A stretch of 64,000 bases of DNA from Micromonospora rifamycinica. GTDB taxonomy: Bacteria > Actinomycetota > Actinomycetes > Mycobacteriales > Micromonosporaceae. The position numbers were made by a program, and so were the translations under genes. The stretch is taken from assembly GCF_900090265.1 (NCBI RefSeq), contig NZ_LT607752.1, forward strand, positions 5,028,001 through 5,092,000, read 5' to 3'. The notes below the pieces were generated by a model. The model did not search any database. It worked only from the letters and a program-made list of their open reading frames with translations, and had not been told where the DNA came from. Positions 34,165-42,535 of this stretch are shown here, in pieces. Position 1 is the stretch's first letter; the number at the start of each line of letters is the position of its first letter.

Positions 34165-34225
34165 ACCCGCTGGCCCCGGCCTCCGGCGCGGTGGCCGGTC
34201 GGTCGGACGGGCCGTCCGACGGGAC

Positions 34226-34231
34226 TAGGCT
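34226..34231 (+). promoter_or_regulatory. Leaderless -10 of the Nudix gene
   Basis: TAGGCT, then 6 bases to the ATG at 34238. Confidence 0.6.
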
Positions 34232-34237
34232 CGGCGC

Positions 34238-35071
34238 ATGACGATCGACAGTCCCGGCTTCCCCGCCCCGCCGGCCCTGGTCGAGCACGCCCGTCGGTTC
34301 CTCGCCGAGGGCGGCGTCCCGGCGACCCCCCGGGTCGCGGCCACCGTGCTGCTGCTCCGCCCGGCCGGCACCGACTTCGAGGTGTACGTCATCCGCCGGG
34401 TCGCCGCGATGGCCTTCGGCGGGATGTACGCCTTCCCCGGTGGGGGCGTCGACCCGTCGGACTCGCAGGCGCACCTGGACTGGGCCGGTCCCGACCCGAC
34501 GGCCTGGGCGGACCGGCTGGGAGTCGCGCCGCGGGACGCCCAGGCGGTGGTGTGCGCCGCCGCGCGGGAGGTCTTCGAGGAGGCCGGGGTGCTGCTGGCC
34601 GGTCCGGGCGACGACGCGGTGGTGGGGGACGTCAGCGGCGACGACTGGGAGGTCGCCCGGCAGGAGCTGGAGGCGCACCGGCGGGGCTTCGCCGGGCTGC
34701 TCGCCGGGCGGAAGCTCACCCTCCGGTCCGACCTGCTGCTGCCGTGGAGCCGGTGGATCACCCCGGACTTCGAGCCGCGGCGCTTCGACACGTACTTCTT
34801 CGTGGCCCTGCTGCCCGAGGGGCAGCGGACCCGGGACGTCTCCGGCGAGGCCGACCACACCCTGTGGATCCGCCCGGCGGACGCCCTGGCCCGGTCACGG
34901 GCCGGTGAGCTGACCATGCTCCCGCCGACACTGGTCACGCTGGCCGAGGTGGCCGCCGCCGGTGACCTGGCCGGGGTGGCCCGCGCCGCGGCGGGCCGGG
35001 ACGCCAGCACGCCGGTGATACCCCGCCTGCACCTCCCCGAGGACGGCACCCCCCACTTCACCCTCACCTGA
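34238..35071 (+). CDS. Nudix hydrolase, NUDT19-like
   Basis: The protein has 277 residues. The Nudix box is split by an insert of about 35 residues: MYAFPGGGVDPSD, then REVFEEAGVLL, which carries the metal-binding glutamates. This split form is typical of the NUDT19/RP2 group, which hydrolyses CoA or acyl-CoA and related diphosphates. The C-terminus is short and polar. A hairpin separates it from the converging pst operon. Confidence 0.9.
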   Translation: MTIDSPGFPAPPALVEHARRFLAEGGVPATPRVAATVLLLRPAGTDFEVYVIRRVAAMAFGGMYAFPGGGVDPSDSQAHLDWAGPDPTAWADRLGVAPRDAQAVVCAAAREVFEEAGVLLAGPGDDAVVGDVSGDDWEVARQELEAHRRGFAGLLAGRKLTLRSDLLLPWSRWITPDFEPRRFDTYFFVALLPEGQRTRDVSGEADHTLWIRPADALARSRAGELTMLPPTLVTLAEVAAAGDLAGVARAAAGRDASTPVIPRLHLPEDGTPHFTLT

Positions 35072-35076
35072 CAGCA

Positions 35077-35105
35077 CCCGCCCACCCGGCGGGATCCTGG
35101 GCGGG
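35077..35105. terminator. Hairpin between Nudix and pstB genes
   Basis: CCCGCCCA (35077-35084) pairs with TGGGCGGG (35098-35105). Confidence 0.55.
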
Positions 35106-35131
35106 CGGTGGCCGGTGGGGCGGGGCAGGGG

Positions 35132-35908
35132 TCAGCCGAAGCGGCCGGTGATGTAGTCCTCGGTCTTCTTCTGCCCCGGGTTGCTGAAGATCTTCTGGGT
35201 GTTGTCGTACTCGATGAGCCGGCCGGGGTCGCCGGTCTTCTCGATCGAGAAGAAGGCGGTGCGGTCGGAGACCCGGGCCGCCTGCTGCATGTTGTGGGTG
35301 ACGATGATGATGGTGAACTTGTCCTTGAGCTGGAACATCAGGTCCTCGATGGCCAGCGTCGAGATCGGGTCCAGCGCCGAGCAGGGCTCGTCCATCAGCA
35401 CCACCTGCGGCTCGACGGCGATGGTCCGGGCGATGCACAGCCGCTGCTGCTGACCGCCGGACAGGCCCGCGCCGGGCTTGCCGAGACGGTCCTTGACCTC
35501 GTCCCACAGGTTCGCCGAGCGGAGCGCCTTCTCGGCCGCCTCGTCCAGGATGGACTTCCTGCGGACCCCGTTGAGCCGCAGCCCGGCCACCACGTTCTCG
35601 AAGATGCTCATGGTGGGGAACGGGTTGGGGCGCTGGAACACCATGCCGATCATGCGGCGGACGGCGGTCACGTCGACGTCCCGGTGGTAGACGTCCTGGC
35701 CGTCGATGGTCAGGCTGCCCTCGACCCGGGCCCCGGGCAGCACCTCGTGCATCCGGTTGATCGACCGCAGGAAGGTCGACTTGCCGCAGCCGGACGGGCC
35801 GATCAGGGCGGTGACCGTCTTCGGCTCGACCGTCAGGTTGATGTTCTCGATCGCCTTGAAACCGCCGTAGTAGGCGGTCACGTCGGTGGCGTCGATGCGC
35901 TTGGCCAT
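35132..35908 (-). CDS. pstB: Phosphate ABC transporter ATP-binding protein
   Basis: The protein has 258 residues; the ATG at 35908 has GGAGGT 6 bases upstream. Walker A GPSGCGKST is at 37-45, the signature is LSGGQQQR, Walker B is VVLMDEPCSALDP, and the Pst-specific ending includes TEDYITGRFG. It powers high-affinity phosphate uptake and, in other bacteria, takes part in phosphate signalling. It is the last gene of pstSCAB, 17 bases after pstA. Confidence 0.98.
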   Translation of the reverse strand: MAKRIDATDVTAYYGGFKAIENINLTVEPKTVTALIGPSGCGKSTFLRSINRMHEVLPGARVEGSLTIDGQDVYHRDVDVTAVRRMIGMVFQRPNPFPTMSIFENVVAGLRLNGVRRKSILDEAAEKALRSANLWDEVKDRLGKPGAGLSGGQQQRLCIARTIAVEPQVVLMDEPCSALDPISTLAIEDLMFQLKDKFTIIIVTHNMQQAARVSDRTAFFSIEKTGDPGRLIEYDNTQKIFSNPGQKKTEDYITGRFG

Positions 35909-35925
35909 GGTGGTACCTCCGGGGT

Positions 35926-37014
35926 TCATCGGCCGAGCCGGTTACGGCGGGCCAGCAGCTTCGCGGCGACGGTCAGGACGAGCACGAGGACGACCAGGGT
36001 CAGCGCCGCGGTCCAGGCCCGTGCCGGGGAGTACTTCGACGCCTCGCCGGCCTGCTGGTAGACGAAGAGGGCCAGCGACGACTGGTTGTTCTCGAACGGG
36101 TTGAAGTTGATCGCCGCGCCGCCGCCGGCGACGAGCAGCACCGGGGCGGTCTCCCCGGCGGCCCGCGCGATGGAGAGCATGATGCCGGTGACGATGCCGG
36201 GCAGCGCGGTGGGCAGCACCACCCGCAGGATGGTCTTCCACTTCGGCACGCCGAGCGCGTACGCCCCCTCGCGCAGCGGCGCGGGGACCAGCCGCAGCAT
36301 CTCCTCGGTGGAGCGGACCACCGTCGGCAGCATCAGCACGGCCAACGCCAGCGCGGCGGCGAAACCGGAGAAGCCGGGGCGGCCGTCGTTGAACCACGGC
36401 GACACGATCAGCACCCAGAAGGCCAGCACGAACAGGCCGGTGACGATGGACGGGATGCCGGTCATCACGTCGACGAAGAACCGGATGGTGAAGGCGAACC
36501 GGCCCCGGCCGTACTCGACGATGTAGATCGCGCAGAGCACGCCGAGCGGGACGGTGATCGCGGTGGCGATGCCGACCTGCTCCAGGGTGCCGATGATGGC
36601 GTGGTAAGCACCGCCGTTGGCGTCCCGCGCCCCGATGTTGTTCATCGAGCTGCCGAAGAAGTCGCCGTCGAGCCGGGCGGTGCCCTTGCTGACCAGGGTC
36701 CAGACCACCGAGGCCAGCGGCAGCACGGCCAGCACCAGGGCGGAGTGGATCAGGGCGCTCCAGACCCGGTTGCGGGCCGACCTGCGGCCCTCCACCGCGT
36801 TCGCGGCGGCGAACAGACCGGCCAGGTAGAGCAGGGCGCCGAGCACCACGACCAGGACCGGGCCGCCGAGGTCGAGGCCGTAGACGAGGCCGACGGCGAC
36901 CAGCAGGGCGAGCACCGCGAGGGCGGGGGCGGCGTACCCGGGCAGCCGCTTGGCGCGCAGGCTCTCCGGCTGGGCCGGCGGGCGGGAACGGTGGGAGGTG
37001 AGCGTGGTGGTCAT
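35926..37014 (-). CDS. pstA: Phosphate ABC transporter permease
   Basis: The protein has 362 residues; the ATG overlaps the pstC stop (ATGA). The first 120 residues add extra hydrophobic segments before the usual six-helix permease core, with the EAA loop REGAYALGVPKWKTILRVVLPTALPGIVTG. It forms the channel with PstC. The N-terminal extension is longer than in E. coli PstA but is seen in actinobacteria. Confidence 0.96.
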   Translation of the reverse strand: MTTTLTSHRSRPPAQPESLRAKRLPGYAAPALAVLALLVAVGLVYGLDLGGPVLVVVLGALLYLAGLFAAANAVEGRRSARNRVWSALIHSALVLAVLPLASVVWTLVSKGTARLDGDFFGSSMNNIGARDANGGAYHAIIGTLEQVGIATAITVPLGVLCAIYIVEYGRGRFAFTIRFFVDVMTGIPSIVTGLFVLAFWVLIVSPWFNDGRPGFSGFAAALALAVLMLPTVVRSTEEMLRLVPAPLREGAYALGVPKWKTILRVVLPTALPGIVTGIMLSIARAAGETAPVLLVAGGGAAINFNPFENNQSSLALFVYQQAGEASKYSPARAWTAALTLVVLVLVLTVAAKLLARRNRLGR

Positions 37015-38102
37015 GCGGCCGACTCCGTGAACTCGCGGCGGCGGTAGATGATCGCCCGCGCGGTGATGTTGACGATCAGCGTGATCGCGAAGAGCACCAG
37101 GCCGGAGGCGATGAGCGCGCCCCGGCCGGTCTCGTTGGCCTCCGCGAACCGGTTGGCGATGTTCGCCGCGATGCTGTTGCCGCCGTTGGCCAGGATGTTG
37201 AACGAGATGGCGTACGTCGAGCCGAGGGTCAGCGCGAGCGCGATGGTCTCGCCGAGCGCCCGGCCGAGGCCGAGCATGACGGCGGCGATGATGCCCGGCC
37301 GGCCGTACGGCAGGACCGCCGTGCGCAGCATCTCCCAGCGGGTGGCCCCCAGGGCGAGGGCGGCCTCCTCGTTGGCGGTCGGGGTCTGGAGGAACACCTC
37401 GCGGGAGAGCGAGGTGATGATCGGCAGCACCATGATCGCCAGGACGAGCGAGCCGAGCAGGATCGAGTTGCCGTACGGGCCGTCGCCGAAGATCGGGATC
37501 CAGCCGAAGTACCTGTTCAGCCAGGCGGACAGGTCGGCGACCGGCCCGACCAGGTAGTCCCGGCCCCACAGGCCGAACACCACGCTCGGCACGGCGGCCA
37601 GCAGGTCGATCACGAAGCCCAGCCCGGTGCCGAGCCGGCGCGGCGCGTAGTGGGACAGGTAGAGGGCGATGCCCAGCGCCACCGGCACCGCGATCAGCAG
37701 CGCCAGCAGGGCGGTGAGCACGGTGCCGAAGGCGAGCGCGCCGATGCCGAACGTGGGTGGGTCGTCGTTGGGGAACCAGCCCTCGAAGGTCCAGAAGTTC
37801 GCGCTGTTGGCCCGCAGCGCCGGGACGGCCTTGGCGATCAGGAAGACCGCGATGGCCGCGATGACGACCAGCACGGTGACGCCGGCCGCCAGGGTCACGC
37901 CGCGGAAGGCCCGTTCCGCGCCGAACGCCTGCGCCCGGGGCAGTCCGCCGCCTCCGCCCAGACCGTGGTCCTCGTCGGGGGTACGGGTGCTGACTGGTGC
38001 CTCGGCAACACGCGCCGAGGCACCGGCGGACCGCTCGTGACCCTGGGTCACGGGTTGCCCGCCGGTGCCGGCGTGTGCCGAGCGGGGAGGGGTTTCACCC
38101 AT
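37011..38102 (-). CDS. pstC: Phosphate ABC transporter permease
   Basis: The protein has 363 residues. A polar, Gly-rich N-terminal tail of about 65 residues precedes six membrane segments. The EAA loop is NEEAALALGATRWEMLRTAVLPYGRPGIIAAVMLGLGRALGETIA. The ATG at 38102 lacks a strong ribosome site, and an in-frame GTG about 17 codons later is an alternative. It pairs with PstA, to which it is translationally coupled. Confidence 0.95.
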   Translation of the reverse strand: MGETPPRSAHAGTGGQPVTQGHERSAGASARVAEAPVSTRTPDEDHGLGGGGGLPRAQAFGAERAFRGVTLAAGVTVLVVIAAIAVFLIAKAVPALRANSANFWTFEGWFPNDDPPTFGIGALAFGTVLTALLALLIAVPVALGIALYLSHYAPRRLGTGLGFVIDLLAAVPSVVFGLWGRDYLVGPVADLSAWLNRYFGWIPIFGDGPYGNSILLGSLVLAIMVLPIITSLSREVFLQTPTANEEAALALGATRWEMLRTAVLPYGRPGIIAAVMLGLGRALGETIALALTLGSTYAISFNILANGGNSIAANIANRFAEANETGRGALIASGLVLFAITLIVNITARAIIYRRREFTESAA

Positions 38103-38144
38103 CTGCTCGCTCGCTTCGACTTGAGGGGTTGTCGCTCGGACGGG

Positions 38145-39248
38145 TCAGCCGAGGTTCTTGACCGCGGCCTCGACCTTGGTCCGGACCGAGTCGGGCAGCG
38201 GGGCGTAGCCCAGCTCCACCAGCTCGGCCTGGCCCTCGGCGCTGGCGGCGTGGCCCAGCAGGCCCTTGACCAGCGGCAGCTTGTCGGCGGCGAGGCCCTT
38301 GCTGCACACGATCTCGTAGGTCACCAGGACGATCGGGTAGGCCCCGGCCTCCTTGGTGGCGTAGTCGATCGACATCTTGAGGTCGTCGCCCTGGCCCTCG
38401 ATCTTGGCCCCGGCGATGGTCTTGCCGGCCGACTCGGCGGTCAGCTCGGTGTACTCGCCGGCGCCGTTCTGCACCTTGGCCTTCTTGAGGCCGGAGTTCT
38501 CGGCGTACGACCACTCGACGTAGCTGATCGTGCCGTCGGTGCTCTTGACCTTGGCGGCCACCCCGTCGGACTTGGGGGCGCCGAGCCCGCCCGGGGCCTT
38601 CCACGCCTTGTTGTTGCCGAAGGTCCAGTCCGTCGCGGCGGTCTTGGACAGGTACTTGGTGAAGTTGTCGGTGGTGCCCGACTCGTCGGAGCGGTGCACC
38701 GTCTGGATCGTGGTGGCCGGCAGCGTGGCGTCCGGGTTGTCGGCCTTGATGGCCGGGTCGTTCCACTTGCTGACCTTGCCGGCGAAGATCTGCGCCAGGG
38801 TGGCCGGCTTGAGCTGGAGGTTGTCCAGGCCGCTGACGTTGTAGACCACCGCGACCGGGCCGATCACCATCGGCAGGTTGAGCGCCGCGCCGCCGGTGCA
38901 CTTGGCGTCGGCCTGCGGCTGCTCCTCCGGCTTGAGGGCGGAGTCGGAGCCGGCGAAGTCGGCGGTGCCGGCGATGAACGCCTGGATGCCCGCGCCGGAT
39001 CCGGAGGACTCGTAGTTGATCGTGGTGCCGGCGCACTTCTGCTGGTAGGCCTTGATCCACTCAGCCATGGCGTTCTTCTGCGCGGAGGAGCCCTGCGCGT
39101 TCAGGGTGCCCTTGCCGCAGTCCGCCGCGCTGGCCGAACCGGAGGCGGAGGTGCCGGCCGGCTCGTTGTTGTCCGAGCCGCAGGCGCTGAGGCCGAGGAC
39201 CGCGGTAAGAGCGAGGCAGGCAATGGCGCCGTGCCGCTGGAGCTTCAC
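38145..39248 (-). CDS. pstS: Phosphate-binding lipoprotein
   Basis: The protein has 367 residues from a GTG. The lipobox is VLGLSAC, followed by a Ser/Gly-rich linker. Phosphate-binding segments are visible: LNAQGSSAQKNAM, INYESSGSGAGIQAFIAGTADFAGSDSAL and TVHRSDESGTTDNFTKYL. The protein sits on the outer membrane face and delivers phosphate to PstCA. A PHO box just upstream of its promoter predicts strong induction on phosphate starvation. Confidence 0.98.
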   Translation of the reverse strand: MKLQRHGAIACLALTAVLGLSACGSDNNEPAGTSASGSASAADCGKGTLNAQGSSAQKNAMAEWIKAYQQKCAGTTINYESSGSGAGIQAFIAGTADFAGSDSALKPEEQPQADAKCTGGAALNLPMVIGPVAVVYNVSGLDNLQLKPATLAQIFAGKVSKWNDPAIKADNPDATLPATTIQTVHRSDESGTTDNFTKYLSKTAATDWTFGNNKAWKAPGGLGAPKSDGVAAKVKSTDGTISYVEWSYAENSGLKKAKVQNGAGEYTELTAESAGKTIAGAKIEGQGDDLKMSIDYATKEAGAYPIVLVTYEIVCSKGLAADKLPLVKGLLGHAASAEGQAELVELGYAPLPDSVRTKVEAAVKNLG

Positions 39249-39325
39249 CTGAGGGGTTTCCCTTCACGTCTTTGCTCAGGTCGCCCGGATGGGGCCCGAG
39301 TGCCGGCGCTGACCGGCTGACTCGA

Positions 39326-39331
39326 AAGCTA
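39326..39331 (-). promoter_or_regulatory. -10 of pstS
   Basis: TAGCTT, with a weak GCAAAC 17 bases upstream. The PHO box abuts the -35. Confidence 0.5.
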
Positions 39332-39358
39332 GAAGTGCCAGGTAGACGGTTTGCCGGT

Positions 39359-39380
39359 CGGAAGTGAACGGAGCATGAAC
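39359..39380 (-). promoter_or_regulatory. PHO box of pstS
   Basis: Two adjoining 11-bp units on the minus strand, GTTCATGCTCC and GTTCACTTCCG. Further GTTCACC/GGTCACC-like words occur at 39396-39402 and 39429-39435, 33 bp apart (3 x 11). Confidence 0.75.
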
Positions 39381-39450
39381 AGCCCCGGCCGGGCAGGTGA
39401 CCGCTGCCTGAGGAAGGGTTGTCCGTTAGGTGAACTGCCGTCCCAGTATC

Positions 39451-39462
39451 CGCATTAATGCG
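39451..39462. repeat. 12-bp perfect palindrome
   Basis: CGCATTAATGCG in an AT-rich patch of the gene-free interval 39249-39571, between pstS and the end of mshD. Possibly an operator; the rest of that interval holds the pst promoter and the mshD terminator. Confidence 0.35.
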
Positions 39463-39529
39463 ATATATCCGGGCAGTCGTTATCTCGGCGTGGCCCCGCC
39501 GTTACCACGCGGAGACCGCGCTGCTCCCG

Positions 39530-39554
39530 GCCCCGGCCGGTCGCCGGCCGGGGC
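39530..39554 (-). terminator. Terminator after mshD
   Basis: GCCCCGGCCGG-TCG-CCGGCCGGGGC, an 11-bp stem 18 bases past the stop codon. Confidence 0.7.
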
Positions 39555-39571
39555 GGCGTGGCCGGGGAGCG

Positions 39572-40498
39572 TCAGCCCAGGTGGTAGTTGACGTGCCCGC
39601 ACCAGCGGGCGAAGCCGAGCCGTTCGTAGAGCGACACGGCGGCGGTGTTCGACTCGTCCACGTAGAGCATCACCCGGTCCAGCCCGCGCCGGTCCCGCAG
39701 GTAGGCCAGCCCGGCGGTGGTGAGCGCCCGGCCGAGGCCGCCGCCGTGCGCGGCCGGATCCACCCCCACCACGTAGACCTCGCCGATCCGGGCCGCGCCG
39801 GGCCGCTCGTGCACCTTGGTCCAGTGGAAGCCGAGCAGCCGACCGTCGGACGGGTCGACGGCGAGCAGGAAGCCGGCCGGGTCGAACCACGGCTCGGCCA
39901 GTCGGGTCCGCAGGTCGTCCATGGTCCACCGGCCCTGCTCGGGGTGCTCGGCGAAGGCGCGGGCGTTGAGCGCGAGCCAGTCGGCGTCGTCCTCGCCGGG
40001 GCGGAAGGAACGCAGTGTCACCCCGGTGGGCAGGCGGGGGGCCGGCACCGGCTCGGCCAGCGGCCGGCGGAACTGCCAGAGCACCCGGGCCCGGGTGAGG
40101 CCGAGGTCGACCGCGAGCGCCGCGGCGGACGGGTGGTCCCCGTGCGCCCAGGCCCGCACCGGGCCGGTGGCCGCCGCGAGCACACCCTGGGCCAGCGCCC
40201 GCCCGGTGCCCCGCCGTCGGAAGCCGGGGCGGACCACCAGCTCCACCCCCACCCCCGAGGCCGGGTCGGTGGTGTCCAGGTGGGCGTACCCGGTCAGGGT
40301 GCCGTCGGCGGCGTGGGCGGTCAGGTGCGCGGCGGGGGCCTGCGGGTCACGCAACCGCAGCAGGGTGTGCTCGTCGAACGGGTCGGCGCCGTCGGTGTCG
40401 CCCGCCAGCCGGGCCATGGCCAGCACCTCGGCGACCTCGGCCGGGGTGAGTCGGTCGGTACGGTCCACCTGGTCGGTCGTCGGCTCGGCGCTGCTCAT
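39572..40498 (-). CDS. mshD: Mycothiol synthase
   Basis: The protein has 308 residues, with a leaderless -10 six bases upstream. Two tandem GNAT domains are visible. The C-terminal one has the acetyl-CoA loop in VVGVDPAAHGGGLGRALTTAGL and the MshD ending LYVDESNTAAVSLYERLGFARWCGHVNYHL. It acetylates cysteinyl-glucosaminyl-inositol to give mycothiol, the main actinobacterial thiol. The position next to glnR matches the common actinobacterial gene order. Confidence 0.95.
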   Translation of the reverse strand: MSSAEPTTDQVDRTDRLTPAEVAEVLAMARLAGDTDGADPFDEHTLLRLRDPQAPAAHLTAHAADGTLTGYAHLDTTDPASGVGVELVVRPGFRRRGTGRALAQGVLAAATGPVRAWAHGDHPSAAALAVDLGLTRARVLWQFRRPLAEPVPAPRLPTGVTLRSFRPGEDDADWLALNARAFAEHPEQGRWTMDDLRTRLAEPWFDPAGFLLAVDPSDGRLLGFHWTKVHERPGAARIGEVYVVGVDPAAHGGGLGRALTTAGLAYLRDRRGLDRVMLYVDESNTAAVSLYERLGFARWCGHVNYHLG

Positions 40499-40504
40499 CC
40501 CGCC

Positions 40505-40510
40505 ACCGTA
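40505..40510 (-). promoter_or_regulatory. Leaderless -10 of mshD
   Basis: TACGGT, then 6 bases to the ATG. Confidence 0.6.
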
Positions 40511-40522
40511 GTCGGCTCCGGC

Positions 40523-41395
40523 TCAGCTGGCCCCGTCGACCGGTAGCGCCGCCAGCCGGAACCGGCTGGTCAGGTCGGGCAGGATCCGGCGGAGGGCGTC
40601 CACCGTGCCCTGCCGGTCGCCACCGGCGTCGTGCATGAGCACGATCGCGCCGGGCCCGGTCTCCCCGGTGACCGTGGCGGTGATCTTGGCGGCTCCGGGG
40701 AGCTGCCAGTCGTTGGGGTCGACGGTCCAGTGCAGCGGGGTCATCCCCAGCCCCTCGGCGACCGACACCACCGGGTACGTCCAGGCTCCGCCGGGCTGCC
40801 GGAAGTAGCTGATCCGGGCGTCCGGCACGGCGGCGTGGATGGCCTCGTTGGTGCGGATCAGGTCGGCCCGGATCAGGGCGGGGGAGCGCTTGCCGAGCAG
40901 CACGTCGTGGTGCCACGAGTGGTTGCAGAGGGTGTGCCCGTCGGCCACGATCGCCCGGACCAGGTCCGGGTGGTCCTGGGCGTTCTCGCCGACCACGCAG
41001 AACGTCGCCTTGACACCGTACTCGCGGAGCGCGTCGAGCACCTGCGGTGTGTACGTCGGGTCCGGCCCGTCGTCGAAGGTCAGCGCGACCTCGCCGGAGC
41101 CGGTGCTGGCGTGGCTGCCGAACGGCCCGTCGCCGCCGCCGGCCTGTTGCGGGACGTCCGGGTCGGGGCCGGCGCCGTCCGGGTCAGCCGGTGGGGCGAC
41201 CGGATCGGCGGGTTGATCGGCGTAATGGACGCCGTTGACCTGTGCCGACGTGCCGGTGGGTGGCCGGGAGTGGTCGGGGAGCATGCTGCGGCCGAGCGCG
41301 TACGCGGACCCGAGCAGGGCGGCCAGCACCAGGGTGACGACGCCGACGGTCCCGATGGTCCCGCCGGTCGACCGGGCGCGCATCAGTGCCGCCAC
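40523..41395 (-). CDS. Polysaccharide deacetylase (NodB fold), membrane-anchored
   Basis: The protein has 290 residues from GTG; an ATG four codons in (41383) is an alternative. One N-terminal membrane segment and a Pro-rich linker precede the NodB domain. The domain has TFDDGPD (catalytic Asp and metal Asp), HSWHHD (metal His pair), a conserved RQPGG and VLMHD near the end. It probably deacetylates peptidoglycan or another N-acetyl sugar polymer outside the membrane. A -10-like TATTCT lies at 41484-41489. Confidence 0.92.
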   Translation of the reverse strand: MAALMRARSTGGTIGTVGVVTLVLAALLGSAYALGRSMLPDHSRPPTGTSAQVNGVHYADQPADPVAPPADPDGAGPDPDVPQQAGGGDGPFGSHASTGSGEVALTFDDGPDPTYTPQVLDALREYGVKATFCVVGENAQDHPDLVRAIVADGHTLCNHSWHHDVLLGKRSPALIRADLIRTNEAIHAAVPDARISYFRQPGGAWTYPVVSVAEGLGMTPLHWTVDPNDWQLPGAAKITATVTGETGPGAIVLMHDAGGDRQGTVDALRRILPDLTSRFRLAALPVDGAS

Positions 41396-41557
41396 CGGTC
41401 CGGATCGCGGGACGGCCCTCTCGTCGCCCCCGTGGTCAGTGCACGCACCGTCGCCCCTCTCACTCCTGCTGATTCCGGCATTAAGAATAGAACCGGCATC
41501 AGGAGCAAAAGGGGCGTATCGGAAATAGTCCTAGGTTGGTGTGACCGGGTGCGCGGG

Positions 41558-42274
41558 TCAGACCGGCAGCGGCGCGTGCTCGGCTTCCGGCAGCGACCGG
41601 GACGTCGGCGGGACCACGAACTTGTAGCCCACCTGGCGGACCGTGCCGATCATCGACTCGTACTCCGAGCCGAGCTTGGCCCGCAGCCGCCGCACGTGCA
41701 CGTCGACCGTACGGGTGCCGCCGAAGTAGTCGTAGCCCCAGACCTCACGGAGCAACTGGTCTCGGGTGAACACCCGGCCCGGGTGCTGGGCGAGGAACTT
41801 CAGCAGCTCGAACTCCTTGTAGGTGAGATCGAGCGGCCGACCCTTGAGCTTCGCCGCGTAGGTGTCCGGGTCGATGTTCAGCTCGCCGGCCCGGATCGAG
41901 CCGCCGGCCCCGGAGGTGGCGTTGGTCAGCCGGCCCACCGCGAGCCGCAGCCGGGCCTCCACCTCGGCCGGGCCCGCGCCGGCCAGGATCACGTCGTCCA
42001 CGCCCCAGTCGGCGTTGAGGGCGATCAGGCCGGCCTCGGTGACCACCGCCACCAGCGGCACGCCCAGGCCGGTGGCGTGCAGCATCCGGCAGGTGGCCCG
42101 GGCCTCGCTCAACTCCGATCGGGCGTCGACCAGCACCGCGTCCGGGCTGGGCCCGGACACCAGGGTGCGGACGTCACGCGGTGCGGTACGCACCGAGTGC
42201 GGCAACAGGTCGAGTGCCGGCAGCACCGCCGAGGGCTCACCTGCACGCGCGGTCACCAGCAGCAGGAGCTCCAC
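41558..42274 (-). CDS. glnR: GlnR-type orphan response regulator
   Basis: The protein has 238 residues; the GTG has an almost complete anti-16S match, GGAGGTGATC, directly upstream. The receiver-like domain keeps D50 (DAVLVDAR) but lacks other phosphorylation residues. The C-terminal winged helix (KLKGRPLDLTYKEFELLKFLAQHPGRVFTRDQLLREVWGYDYFGGTRTVDVHVRRLRAKLG) follows Streptomyces GlnR closely. GlnR works without a sensor kinase as the global activator and repressor of nitrogen genes. The mshD vicinity supports this identity over MtrA or PhoP. Confidence 0.93.
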   Translation of the reverse strand: MELLLLVTARAGEPSAVLPALDLLPHSVRTAPRDVRTLVSGPSPDAVLVDARSELSEARATCRMLHATGLGVPLVAVVTEAGLIALNADWGVDDVILAGAGPAEVEARLRLAVGRLTNATSGAGGSIRAGELNIDPDTYAAKLKGRPLDLTYKEFELLKFLAQHPGRVFTRDQLLREVWGYDYFGGTRTVDVHVRRLRAKLGSEYESMIGTVRQVGYKFVVPPTSRSLPEAEHAPLPV

Positions 42275-42523
42275 ACGATCACCTCCGTCCCGGCGGCTCT
42301 ACGGCCGCACGCGACCAGCTGCCCCGACCGTGGGCGGGGCGCTGAGAACTTGCGTGGGTCCCGGCGTCGCTGACGGGCGGGTAACGGCTTGAGCGTAACC
42401 GATCGCCCGGCTGTCACCTCGGCGTCCTTTCCTGTTTGTCGGATCTGCCCGTGATCGCCGCTCAGGTTTTAACGTGGTGGAAACCGGAGCCGACGTGATC
42501 CCCGCCGGAGCGCGCCGGTCTGG

Positions 42524-42529
42524 CACGAT
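42524..42529 (+). promoter_or_regulatory. Possible leaderless -10 (CACGAT)
   Basis: Six bases before the GTG at 42536. The first base departs from TANNNT; the same hexamer and spacing precede the gene at 53955. Confidence 0.35.
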
Positions 42530-42535
42530 CGGGGC

